Shown piece after piece: positions 46,350 to 55,211 of a stretch of DNA of 64,000 nt. The notes below the pieces were generated by a model. It was not told the DNA's origin. It did no database searches and saw only the letters and a program-made list of their open reading frames with translations. The translations under genes and the position numbers were made by a program. This DNA is from Niallia endozanthoxylica (GTDB lineage: Bacteria > Bacillota > Bacilli > Bacillales > Cytobacillaceae): contig NZ_VYKL01000028.1 of NCBI RefSeq assembly GCF_008710145.1, forward strand, positions 62,001 through 126,000, in the 5' to 3' direction. How positions within the stretch are numbered: the first letter of the stretch is position 1; the number at the start of each line of letters is the position of its first letter.

Positions 46350-46618
46350 TGAAACGAGGGGACAGTTCGAGACTGCTGAAAAATACTTTTCTGACAGATT
46401 TTCATAGAGATCCCTAAAGTTTGTCCGAATCCAGGCTTCATTCGGACAGATTTCCTGAAAACCCCAATAGCATTGCCTTATCAATTAGGATGCTTCTGTT
46501 ATATACTACCCCGCTTGAAATTCATTTTTATATTATTTCAGCAGTCTCTGACAGTTCTGCCGTTTCATTTGGAGGAAAAGATTTCCCATATGAAACGCGA
46601 AATCATTCCCTACGTTTC
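46350..46618. repeat. TGAAAC palindromic repeat, copy 7, split by a MITE
   Basis: The left fragment TGAAACGAGGGGACAGTTC (46350-46368) is followed by MITE copy B. Then GACAGTTCTGCCGTTTCATT, central GGAGGAAAAGATTTCCC and ACGTTTC follow. GACAGTTC is present on both sides of the MITE. Confidence 0.82.
46369..46547. mobile_element. MITE-like element, copy B
   Basis: Terminal inverted repeats GAGACTGCTGAAA (left) and TTTCAGCAGTCTC (right). GACAGTTC on both flanks is an apparent 8-bp target duplication. Internally it matches copy A in inverted orientation but has only one 52-bp unit. The gene-free stretch 46619-46924 beyond the repeat shows nothing I can identify. Confidence 0.8.
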
Positions 46619-46924
46619 TGATTTACTACCAATTCTTTGTTTTTGATAGAAAACCCTTCCTGGTTTACTGAAATTCGTTTTTCTTTTACTGACAAAAAGG
46701 AACATGATTCAGAAATATACGCACTTATCATTAAGCTATCTTTCTATATACATACGCTATTGGACATATACCGACTAAAACTACTTGCTGCATTTACGTC
46801 CAAGTCATGAGTTCATTGCTTTTTTTCTATCTGACAAATGCATTGAACCAATAAATTGACTTTCAAACTCACTTTTATTTTAATTAAACTAACATATGTT
46901 AACGTTTGCAAGACTACCATTATT

Positions 46925-47206
46925 GGTAAATGGCTGGACGATAAACATCTGCAGCTTGTCAAACAAGTTGCCTTGTTAGCGAAAAACCACGACACATCTC
47001 CGGCAGCCCTATCGCTGGGATGGCTTTTGAGTCGTTCGGTCGTTTCTACTATTATTGTCGGTGCCACACGGGAAGAACAAGTGATGGAAAATATAAAGTG
47101 TCTGTCATTAGATTTGGATTCATCAACCATTGAGGCACTTAACCATGCCAGCATGCCTTTCATTTATGGAGAATCGTTTGCTTCGTATCGCCTGCCTAGC
47201 GAATGA
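46925..47206 (+). pseudogene. C-terminal remnant of an aldo/keto reductase
   Basis: GKWLDDKHLQLVKQVALLA, then SPAALSLGWLLSRSVVSTII, VGATREEQVMENIKCLSLDL and a final helix match the end of aldo/keto reductases (cofactor-binding GATR/EEQ region). The N-terminal ~200 residues, including the catalytic Tyr, are missing; upstream codons are unrelated. Its TGA stop is the first triplet of repeat copy 8. Confidence 0.72.
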
Positions 47207-47292
47207 AATGCGGGGACGGTTCTAGACTGCAGAAAAAGTCCATTGAAGGAAAAGATTTCCTCTATGAAATGTGAGAACCCTCCCGATGTTTC
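47204..47292. repeat. TGAAAC palindromic repeat, copy 8
   Basis: TGAAATGCGGGGACGGTTCT, then AGACTGCAGAAAAAG (possibly a MITE footprint), central AAGGAAAAGATTTCC, ATGAAATGTGAGAACC and ATGTTTC. Confidence 0.75.
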
Positions 47293-47321
47293 TATACTTT
47301 TTTTATATTCATGCAATTAAT

Positions 47322-47477
47322 CTTTGTCCTATCTTTATCCATATCCTTCATGTTGTCATTGTTTCCACACAAACATCAAAAGTCGATTCATTAGTACACT
47401 GATTCCGTAAATCCATGCCAGTTGGGGTTTATCAACAGAGTATAAGGCAATAGCAGGCAACACAAATACCATAAGTT
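47322..47477. repeat. 156-bp direct repeat, copy 1 (3' end of yrdB-like gene)
   Basis: Identical to 50262-50417 except for about three bases. Contains the last ~40 codons of a YrdB-like gene and ~35 bases beyond its stop. Both copies lie 30-50 bases after a TGAAAC palindromic repeat. Confidence 0.88.
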
Positions 47478-47576
47478 CTAAGAATAGATGCAGCGGCATG
47501 GATAACTTGACTATGGCTTTAGGAGAACCGAAAACTCCCCATATAATCGCAATGAAAAGGGGTGCTCCTACCGCTC
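47356..47576 (-). pseudogene. YrdB-like (DUF2568) gene, 3' part, split by an insertion
   Basis: The minus strand reads AVGAPLFIAIIWGVFGSPKA, then IVKLSMPLHLFLELMVFVLP and AIALYSVDKPQLAWIYGISV to LLMFVWKQ and stop. This is the C-terminal two-thirds of a DUF2568 membrane protein. The N-terminal part lies at 49388-49515. A TnpB element occupies the space between. Joined they give about 115 residues, the normal size. Confidence 0.85.
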
Positions 47577-49387
47577 AAATTTTCCTACTCAATTCTACTC
47601 AACCCTATCTAAATGATAGATTTTGTAGAATTGTCACACCTTCGTACTCATCTTTTCCCCATATCAAGACCAAATGCAGTGTGAAGATCTTGATGGCAGG
47701 ACAATATTTTTTCAAGTGCGAATGGGCACCGTCATGCTCTCGAATGAGAAAGCAATATGATCGAAGTATAGTTAGTCCAATCGTGTTCGGGACACTCCTA
47801 ACTAGCCTGAGCGTGGCAATTATAGGTTGTTTTTATTTTCTATCCAGAGAACAGGTTTTCCGTATCGTGCTTCGCCTATATGGGTGAAACTTTTTAGTTT
47901 ATGTTTATATTTTTGAAGATCTAATGAGAAGCCCATTTTTCTTCCAATATTGACACTCGAATTAGTATCCCTCATGAATTCATTCCCGCATTGAACACAA
48001 ACAAAGCTTCGAATAGAAGGGTCTTTCTTCTCTTCATGACCGCATACACAGCATTCTTTGGTCGTGTTGTGTTCATTTGCCAAGAGATAATATTTTTCTA
48101 GTTTCACAGCCACCCATTCTGCAATATGACGGAATTCCCCTATTTTTTCTTGGTTTAGCATCCTTCTTTTCATATGGTTAAAAGGAGCCGTACTGTTAGT
48201 TGGCGTATAATCACCAACAATAACCAAATCATATCTCCGATACAATTCATGTGATATGGTGTACAATGCCGTCTTTAGTTGTTCTCGACGTTTGTGATAT
48301 GCCTTATCTAACGCATGATTAAAACGGTTCCATCGTGGACTATGGACCTTGTAAGTATTTCCCTGTTTCGTTTTTCTTTTTCGGTAATTTTTTTCACAGG
48401 CATCGCGAAGGGATTTGAGTTCATCCATTTTTTTATCCCAATATTTTATCATACGAAGTTTTTTAAATTCGATTGAATTTCCTTCATAATCGACTCCTAC
48501 AAAGAAATTCTTATGATTAGGGTCCTATGCAATCCATTTAGAATTCATTGGGGTGTTCACTTTCTTTTCTGGAAGTTTTGGTTTGATTGGTTTTTCTTTT
48601 CCTTCTTTTTTTGCAAGATTGAAAGCCTTTCGATAATCGGACATGACTTTTTTGAACTCTAATTCTTGATCTGAACATCGTTCGATTGTAAAAATGGCAT
48701 AAAATTGATTGCCTTGTTGTTTACAAAGCGTAAAAGTTTTGATGATTTCTCCCTTTTTTAGTTCAACCTTTTCTTTTAACGTACCAGAAACGGAAGGATT
48801 TCCTTTTCCTTTTTCTATTTTCATACCGGGGATCGTCCCTAATGAAATAGAAATAGTTTTTCCTTCATTTAGGATTTCCCACCCTTTATTCGGTTCATCA
48901 AAGACTAAGCTGAACCACTTCTTTTTCCAACTTCTAAATTGAGGATATCCTGTTCTTCCTTCAAAAAAGCCTTTATATGCGTTGACCAGTCTAGTAGAGG
49001 GTTCTTTTAAAGGAGAAGAAAAAACGGTATTTAAAAAAGGGTGTTTTGCCTTTAGAGAAACACCATAATTACGAAGATTTCTGTTTTTTAATAATTTCAA
49101 GGCATTATTATTTTCCTTATAGTCTTTTTGACAGGCATCTAATAATTGATTATACAACCAATTACAAATTTTGCTTTGTCCGTCTAGAATGAGTTCAGCT
49201 TCTTTTACAAAGTTCACTTTGATTTTTCTACTATATGTTAACCCCACTATTTTCACCTCCCTTACTAACATTATACCAAACATACGTTTGCTAACCTAAA
49301 AAATACTATCCAAAATTTACATAAAAAACCTAACCAAAATAAATAATTTTGATTAGGTTTAAATAGTTTTAGTTAAACTGTTTTGTA
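47577..49387 (-). mobile_element. IS200/IS605- or IS607-type element carrying only tnpB
   Basis: Boundaries follow from the split yrdB-like gene: exon-like continuity stops at GGGGGC/TACAAAAC (49388/49387) and resumes at GCGGTAGG (about 47575). No tnpA is present. A hairpin (AAACCTAA...TTAGGTTT, 49327-49361) sits near the tnpB-proximal end. Beyond the tnpB stop, a structured ~240-base stretch with arms TAGTTAG/CTAACTA is where a guide (omega) RNA would lie. No clear target duplication. Confidence 0.75.
47820..49247 (-). pseudogene. TnpB transposon-associated nuclease with an internal amber stop
   Basis: From GTG 49247 (GGAGGT 7 bases upstream) the frame reads LTYSRKIKVNFVKEAELILD onwards for 240 codons. 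It meets TAG at 48527-48525 after KWIA, then continues in the same frame as DPNHKNFFVGVDYEGNSIEF. The stop sits directly before the RuvC-I Asp. Downstream are VIVGDYTPTN, CCVCGHEEKK and FVCVQCGNEF (zinc ribbon) and MRDTNSSVNIGR (RuvC-III Asp). A single base change (e.g. TTG to TAG) would account for it. Confidence 0.85.
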
Positions 49388-49515
49388 GCCCCCAATATGA
49401 TCTTCATCATATTTCCGCTTCCTATATGAAATCCCCAATATCCAAGAGCAACTAATGCACATATTTCTAATAGGAATCTTAATCCTAGATTCATAGATTG
49501 CAGTATGAACATCAT
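49388..49515 (-). pseudogene. YrdB-like (DUF2568) gene, 5' part
   Basis: MFILQSMNLGLRFLLEICAL, then VALGYWGFHIGSGNMMKIIL and GA, where the insertion begins. GGGGAGG lies 7 bases before the ATG at 49515. Membrane protein of unknown function, separated from its 3' part at 47356-47576. Confidence 0.82.
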
Positions 49516-49538
49516 AAATCCTCCCCAAAACAGCTTAT

Positions 49539-49610
49539 TGAACCACGAGGACCGTTTCACTCCAAGGAACATATGTCTCATATGACACACAAAGACCATC
49601 CCTACGTTTC
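49539..49610. repeat. TGAAAC palindromic repeat, copy 9 (diverged)
   Basis: TGAACCACGAGGACCGTTTC, CCAAGGAACATATG, GACCATCCCTACGTTTC. Between the yrdB-like start and coaD. Confidence 0.6.
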
Positions 49611-49662
49611 AGTTTACTAAAAAGATGGGTAAAATAAAAAAGAAAACGAATGAGGTGATGAA

Positions 49663-50136
49663 ATGAAAGCCATCTATCCAGGGAGCTTCGACCCTGTTAC
49701 TAACGGACACATTGATATTATTAATAGAGCGAGTGAATTTTTTGATGAAATCGTAGTAGCGGTTATGATTAATCCTAAGAAGCAATACTTATTTTCACTT
49801 GAAGAACGAAGAAAGCTTGTGGAAGAGTCATTTCAAAACAATAAAAGAGTCAAAATTGATACATTTGAAGGCTTACTCGTAGATTATATGAGGGAGCACA
49901 ACTATAGAGCAATTATAAAAGGTTTAAGAACGCTGACTGATTATGCGTATGAAGCACAAATGGCTTTAACAAATAAAAATCTATATAAAGAGGCTGAAAC
50001 CTTCTTCATTCATTCTGAAGAAAAATATTCCTTTCTAAGTTCAAGTATCGTAAGAGAGGTCTATTTTAACGGGGGAAGTTTATCCAATTATATACCCAAT
50101 CATGTTGAAAAGGCACTTTTAGAAAAGATTCAATGA
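49663..50136 (+). CDS. coaD: Phosphopantetheine adenylyltransferase
   Basis: 157 residues, full length. KAIYPGSFDPVTNGHIDIIN carries the nucleotidyl-transferase TxGH motif. IIKGLRTLTDYAYEAQMALT and FLSSSIVREVYFNGG are the other CoaD signatures. It couples ATP and 4'-phosphopantetheine in coenzyme A synthesis. A GAGGTG site precedes the ATG. It stands alone rather than beside rsmD as in many Bacilli, so it could be a second copy. Its TGA is the first triplet of repeat copy 10. Confidence 0.93.
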   Translation: MKAIYPGSFDPVTNGHIDIINRASEFFDEIVVAVMINPKKQYLFSLEERRKLVEESFQNNKRVKIDTFEGLLVDYMREHNYRAIIKGLRTLTDYAYEAQMALTNKNLYKEAETFFIHSEEKYSFLSSSIVREVYFNGGSLSNYIPNHVEKALLEKIQ

Positions 50137-50213
50137 AACGCAGGGACAGTTCTGCCGTTTTATTTTATGGGAATTCCCCCCTATATGAAACGTCAGAACC
50201 GTCCCGATGTTTC
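50134..50213. repeat. TGAAAC palindromic repeat, copy 10
   Basis: TGAAACGCAGGGACAGTTCT, GCCGTTTTATTTTATGGGAA, ATGAAACGTCAGAACCGTCC and ATGTTTC. The first TGA is the coaD stop. Confidence 0.88.
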
Positions 50214-50261
50214 TATTTCATCATAATTTTTTATGTTAGTGTACCTAGTCGTGTAATTACA

Positions 50262-50417
50262 CTTTGTCCTATCTTTATCCATATCCTTTATGTTGTCATT
50301 GTTTCCACACAAACATCAAAAGTCGATTCATTAGTGCACTGATTCCGTAAATCCATGTCAGTTGGGGTTTATCAACAGAGTATAAGGCAATAGCAGGCAA
50401 CACAAATACCATAAGTT
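50262..50417. repeat. 156-bp direct repeat, copy 2 (extra yrdB-like 3' end)
   Basis: Second copy of 47322-47477, about 98% identical, with stop at 50298-50296. It has no upstream coding part, so it is a duplicated fragment. Sequence from 50418 to 50673 holds only the promoter region of the MFS gene. Confidence 0.88.
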
Positions 50418-50673
50418 GGCACTACCTTTATACATAAAGTCTCATTAAGAAAGTTTTCTGACAGCTCTAATTTTAACAAACAAAACCTCCAGCTTACGTA
50501 TTGGATTTATTTTAAAGTACAATGCTGTTAGGTCAACCTCTATCGTCTGAGCGGATAAAACTGAAGGTCCCTTGGTTTCCTGAGCTAATTTACTCTTATT
50601 GATTTTCAGATTTAAACTCTCCACTCCATCAACACTTTACATTTTATTAAGTTTTATTTCAGAGGAGGTTATT

Positions 50674-51873
50674 ATGATTCAAGGTTCTTGGAGAGCATTA
50701 GTATGGATTGGATTATCCGAATTATGTGCTTTGAGCTTGTGGTTTAATGCATCAGTGATTGCACCCCAATTAATTGAAATTTGGAACGTTAGCTCCCATT
50801 CAGAAGCTTGGCTTTCTGCTTCTGTTCCTATTGGATTTGTTATAGGATCATTTTTTAGTTCCTATTTTGGGGTTGCCGACCGTTTTAATCCCCGAAAAAT
50901 TTTTGCAACTTCGGCTCTTTTAGGCGCCATATTGAATGCCTTACTCACTCTAGTCGATTACGCCATTTTCGGTATTCCGCTTAGGATTTTAACTGGAATC
51001 ACGCTTGCTGGTGTATACCCAATAGCTGTGAAAATTTTATCACAATGGTTTCCAAAAAACCGCGGGTTGGCCATTGGAATCTTAATAGCAGCATTAACAT
51101 TAGGGTCATCATTCCCTCATGTGGTTGTGATGTTTTTTTCTTCATTCAATTGGAAATTAGTCATCATTAGCAGTTCAGTATTGGCTTTAATATCTGCTTT
51201 CATTGTCACATTTTTTTTAGAAGACGCTCCAGTAAATTTAAATAGATTGCCCTTCTCGTTCAAACAAATAAAAAAAGTAGTAGAAAATAAACCTGTCATG
51301 CTTGCGAATTACGGTTACTTTGGCCATATGTGGGAATTATATGCCATGTGGACATGGCTACCTGCTTTTTTGACAGCTAGTTTCTCAACCTATTCACCAG
51401 AAATTCCTCATTGGTTCACCGCCTTATCCGCATTCTTGTCAATAGGAATGGCGGGAGGGATTGGTTGTGTTGCAGGTGGACTAATCTCCGATCGAATCGG
51501 AAGAGCCAATTTAACGATACTTTCTATGTTTATCAGTGGGATCTGTTCGATAGTCATAGGTTTTACTTTTGGGCAATCTATTTGGTTAACACTAATCATT
51601 TCCATGATTTGGGGAATCTCTGTCATATCTGATTCCGCGCAATTTTCTGCAGCAGTTTCAGAAATAGCCGAAGTGGATTATGTAGGTACAGCCCTTACTT
51701 TTCAAATGTGTATTGGTTTCCTGCTTACTATCTTTTCTATCAATCTCATTCCTATTATTCAGAGAATCGTTGGTTGGGAATGGGTCTTTACCCTATTAGC
51801 GATTGGCCCTGTTCTCGGAATTGTATTCATGGTCAAATATAGACGTTACGAATTCCCTAACCAAGAAGTGTGA
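50674..51873 (+). CDS. MFS-family transporter
   Basis: 399 residues from ATG 50674, which has GAGGAGGT 6 bases upstream; the frame itself opens at 50599. Twelve hydrophobic segments with an MFS loop after the second (YFGVADRFNPRKIFATS), GITLAGVYPIAVKILSQWFP in TM4-5, and a second-half repeat (GGLISDRIGRANLTILSMF). The pattern resembles uncharacterised Bacillus MFS permeases; substrate unknown. Its stop TGA belongs to repeat copy 11. Confidence 0.85.
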   Translation: MIQGSWRALVWIGLSELCALSLWFNASVIAPQLIEIWNVSSHSEAWLSASVPIGFVIGSFFSSYFGVADRFNPRKIFATSALLGAILNALLTLVDYAIFGIPLRILTGITLAGVYPIAVKILSQWFPKNRGLAIGILIAALTLGSSFPHVVVMFFSSFNWKLVIISSSVLALISAFIVTFFLEDAPVNLNRLPFSFKQIKKVVENKPVMLANYGYFGHMWELYAMWTWLPAFLTASFSTYSPEIPHWFTALSAFLSIGMAGGIGCVAGGLISDRIGRANLTILSMFISGICSIVIGFTFGQSIWLTLIISMIWGISVISDSAQFSAAVSEIAEVDYVGTALTFQMCIGFLLTIFSINLIPIIQRIVGWEWVFTLLAIGPVLGIVFMVKYRRYEFPNQEV

Positions 51874-51936
51874 AACATAGTGACGGTTCAAGGAAAAAAC
51901 CTCCCCTATGAAACGTAGGAACCGTGCCAATGTTTC
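51871..51936. repeat. TGAAAC palindromic repeat, copy 11
   Basis: Short form: TGAAACATAGTGACGGTTCA, AAGGAAAAAACCTCCCC, ATGAAACGTAGGAACCGTGC, ATGTTTC. The first TGA is the MFS stop codon. Confidence 0.8.
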
Positions 51937-52098
51937 CCCTATTCAGCATAAGTTTCACTTATTAATAAATATAACTTTCAATATTGATAGATTTAACAAT
52001 AAAATTTCTATTAGTTAATAGATCTCATTTAAAGTAAAATAGTCATTATTACCCATGTTTTCAGATATTTCTTAATAAATTAACAGGAGAAAAGACTC

Positions 52099-52272
52099 GT
52101 GCTAAATAACAAGGTATGTCTCAAAAACCTTTCAGATCAAATTGATGATTTAAGAAATTATATGATTGAAATGATAAACGCTAATGGACTTAACCATCCT
52201 GAGAGCATTAAAGTTAGTCAAGAGTTAGACGTTTTATTGAGCCATTACCAAAAAGCCATTTCAAACAGCTAA
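52099..52272 (+). CDS. Spo0E-family aspartyl-phosphate phosphatase
   Basis: 57 residues from GTG 52099, with AGGAGA 8 bases upstream. It begins MLNNKVCLKNLSDQIDDLRN and contains the family signature SQELDVLLSHYQK, preceded by a helix ending in NGLNHPESIKV. Spo0E-like proteins dephosphorylate Spo0A~P (or related regulators) and delay sporulation. It is a lone short gene directly before the PAS-GGDEF-EAL gene. Confidence 0.85.
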   Translation: MLNNKVCLKNLSDQIDDLRNYMIEMINANGLNHPESIKVSQELDVLLSHYQKAISNS

Positions 52273-52379
52273 TTTGCCAAACTTCCATTTTACTATTTTC
52301 GTCTAACTTCATTATTCCAAACTTGTGATTAAGATAAACGACCCTACAAGAAGAAAGTTAACGTTTAGAGAGGAATCTT

Positions 52380-55160
52380 ATGAATAAACAAATGATGCAA
52401 TATGAACGTACACGTGATTCACTTTTTCATCTATTTGATCAATTAACAGATTATATAATTGTTATTGATATGTTGGGAACGATTATGTATTTGAATCCTA
52501 AAGCGGAAGGCCTGTTTGACGTTAAATATAATGATTGTATAGGAAGCTCCCTCCAGACCCTCATTCCTGATTTGAAAATAGGAATAGAATGTGAACTAGA
52601 TCAAAAAGTGTTGATCCGTTCAAGGGAGAACCTTCCATTATCTATTCAAACACAATCTCTTTCCATTGAAAATGAGAGATACAAAGTCCTTCTTCTAAAA
52701 GGTTTAGCTGAAGAAAAAAGTAGAATGGAACAATTAAGTACAATAAGTAAAGAATTAGCCGATATTAAGTTAGCATTAGATGAATCAACCATCGTTGCTA
52801 TTACTGATTCTAAAGGGATTATCACATTTGTTAATCATAAATTTTGTGCATTATCGAAGTACAAAGAAGAAGAGTTGATTGGACAAAATCATAGTATTCT
52901 AAACTCAGGCTATCATTCAAAAGAATTCTTTCGTGACATGTGGCGGACGATTGGAAAAGGGGAAATTTGGAAAGGAGAGATTCAGAATAAGACTAAAGAT
53001 GGCAGCTTGTATTGGGTTGACACAACGATTGTTCCGTTTATTAATGAAAATGGCAAACCATACCAATATGTAAGTATACGAACAGATATTACGAAGAGAG
53101 TCCATATGGACAGAGAAATACAAGAAGCACTGAAAATGGACTTTACTCATACGATAAAAAACCTGCAAAATGGTATTTTTAAAATAAGAAGAGATGAAGA
53201 TGGAAACTTTCTCTATACGATAGCTGAAGGAAAGCTTCTAGAGGAAATTGGACTGACCTCAGACCTTCTTTATAATAAAACACCTTATGATGTTTTCTCT
53301 CATGACATTGCACATATAAAGCATGTTCATTATGAAAAAGCGTTTCAAGGACATCGAGTCAATTATGAGATAGAATTGCACGGGAGGCCTGTATCTATTG
53401 AGGTGTCTCCCCTCAAGCAGGGTGATACGGTCATTGAACTTGTCGCATCTGTTCAGGATATTTCGGAATTACGATTAACTCAAAAAGAGCTCCAAGTGAA
53501 TCAACAGCATTACCAATCTCTCTTTGAACATAGTCAAGATTATGTGATTGTCTATCATACAGATGGCCGCATCATTGACATGAACCCAAAGATGCTGAAA
53601 TTACTTGGATTGTCAAAAGAAACGATACAAAATCTCACGGTAGATGATATGATTTCCGAAAAATATGAAAAGATGCGGTACGGATATTTTGAAAAAGCGA
53701 TTCAAGGGCATCCGCAAAATTTTGAAATGAACATTATCAATAAGTTTGGAGAAAAGATGTGTTTTAATGTTACCTTGCTTCCTATTATTTTAGAGGGCCA
53801 AATTAAGGGTGTCTATTCGATTAGAAGAGACATTACCGAACAAAAAAAGATACAAGAAAGGAATGCTTATTTAGCTCATCATGATGAATTAACAAAGCTT
53901 CCGAACAGAAGGTGGATGGAACAAAAGCTGCATGAAACATTGCGTCATGCTGAACAGAATTATCAAAAGCTGGCAGTTTTATTTATTGATTTGGATCGGT
54001 TTAAATCCATTAATGATACGCTTGGACATCTCATTGGTGACAGGCTTCTAGAGTTCCTTTCAGAACGTTTACTTGAAAGTATTAATCAAGAGGAACAATT
54101 TGCCGCTCGTATCAGTGGCGATGAATTTATGATTCTTTGTCCGGTGATCGCACAGGATGAAGATGCCATTCAAACAGCCAATAAACTTTTACACAAGCTA
54201 ATGGCTCCTTTTTATATAGAGGATCATGAACTCTTTGTCTCTGCCAGCATCGGGATTAGTATCTATCCTGCAGATGGAACAAGCGCCATTGATTTAATGA
54301 AGAAAGCAGATAGAGCCTTATATCGGGCAAAAGAGCTTGGACGTAATATCTATCAGCTATACGATGATTCTATGAATGAAAGAAATTATCAATCTTTCCT
54401 GTTAGAAAGGGATTTAAGAAAAGCCATTATTAATAATGAATTTATCGCTCATTTTCAGCCACGTGTCGATGCTCTAACAGGAGAAATCATAGGAGCTGAG
54501 GCATTAATTCGGTGGTTGCATCCAAAGGCTGGATTGATTTCTCCAGGGGAATTCATTCCACTTGCAGAGGAAACAGGACTGATTATCCCTTTAGGAAAGT
54601 GGATGAAAAGAAGAGTATGTGAACAGCTCGCAGCATGGAGAGAAGCGGGAATTCCACTGATCCCTATAAGTGTGAATATTAGTTCTCAACGATTTTTACA
54701 AAGTGATTTTTCAAAGGAAGTTCGTGAATTATTATTCAAATATCAACTAGAGGGCAAATGGCTAGAATTTGAGATTACTGAAAACTCATTAATGAAACAT
54801 GAAGAGTATATTCTTCAGACTTTATATGAATTAAAAGACAATGGTGTTAAAATATATATTGATGATTTTGGTACCGGCTATTCTTCATTCCACTATTTGA
54901 AAGCGTTTAAACTAGATGGAATCAAAATTGATCGCTCTTTTATTCAAAATATTTCACATCAGTCAGAAAATGCCGGCATTACCTCTACGATGATCAAAAT
55001 GGCTCAGCATCTAAGAATGAATGTGATTGCAGAAGGTGTCGAAACGGAAGAAGAATTATCCTTTTTACTTGAACAAAATTGTCACCATGTTCAAGGATTC
55101 TATTTCGGAAAACCCTGTTCAATTGAGGAGTTTGAACAAAAATATATGCTTATAGGATAG
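52380..55160 (+). CDS. PAS-GGDEF-EAL cyclic-di-GMP signalling protein
   Basis: 926 residues, no membrane segment. Several PAS domains fill residues 1-495; the clearest run from ITDSKGIITFVNHKFCALSK to VSIRTDITKR and from YHTDGRIIDMNPKMLKLLG to YSIRRDITEQ. The diguanylate cyclase domain (about 500-660) has active-site SGDEF in ARISGDEFMIL and a preceding LFIDLDRFKSIND. The EAL domain (about 670-920) keeps EALIRWLHP, DDFGTGYSS and GVETEEE. Both activities look possible. A gene for a soluble chemoreceptor follows 51 bases later. Confidence 0.92.
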   Translation: MNKQMMQYERTRDSLFHLFDQLTDYIIVIDMLGTIMYLNPKAEGLFDVKYNDCIGSSLQTLIPDLKIGIECELDQKVLIRSRENLPLSIQTQSLSIENERYKVLLLKGLAEEKSRMEQLSTISKELADIKLALDESTIVAITDSKGIITFVNHKFCALSKYKEEELIGQNHSILNSGYHSKEFFRDMWRTIGKGEIWKGEIQNKTKDGSLYWVDTTIVPFINENGKPYQYVSIRTDITKRVHMDREIQEALKMDFTHTIKNLQNGIFKIRRDEDGNFLYTIAEGKLLEEIGLTSDLLYNKTPYDVFSHDIAHIKHVHYEKAFQGHRVNYEIELHGRPVSIEVSPLKQGDTVIELVASVQDISELRLTQKELQVNQQHYQSLFEHSQDYVIVYHTDGRIIDMNPKMLKLLGLSKETIQNLTVDDMISEKYEKMRYGYFEKAIQGHPQNFEMNIINKFGEKMCFNVTLLPIILEGQIKGVYSIRRDITEQKKIQERNAYLAHHDELTKLPNRRWMEQKLHETLRHAEQNYQKLAVLFIDLDRFKSINDTLGHLIGDRLLEFLSERLLESINQEEQFAARISGDEFMILCPVIAQDEDAIQTANKLLHKLMAPFYIEDHELFVSASIGISIYPADGTSAIDLMKKADRALYRAKELGRNIYQLYDDSMNERNYQSFLLERDLRKAIINNEFIAHFQPRVDALTGEIIGAEALIRWLHPKAGLISPGEFIPLAEETGLIIPLGKWMKRRVCEQLAAWREAGIPLIPISVNISSQRFLQSDFSKEVRELLFKYQLEGKWLEFEITENSLMKHEEYILQTLYELKDNGVKIYIDDFGTGYSSFHYLKAFKLDGIKIDRSFIQNISHQSENAGITSTMIKMAQHLRMNVIAEGVETEEELSFLLEQNCHHVQGFYFGKPCSIEEFEQKYMLIG

Positions 55161-55211
55161 AAAATACCAATCTCAGAAATGAGACATCTAAATTAGAATG
55201 AAGGGAATCCC

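Noticed and set aside
47204-49387. Intact transposon of IS200/IS605 type with tnpA
   Set aside because: No TnpA (Y1 or serine recombinase) frame is present on either strand.
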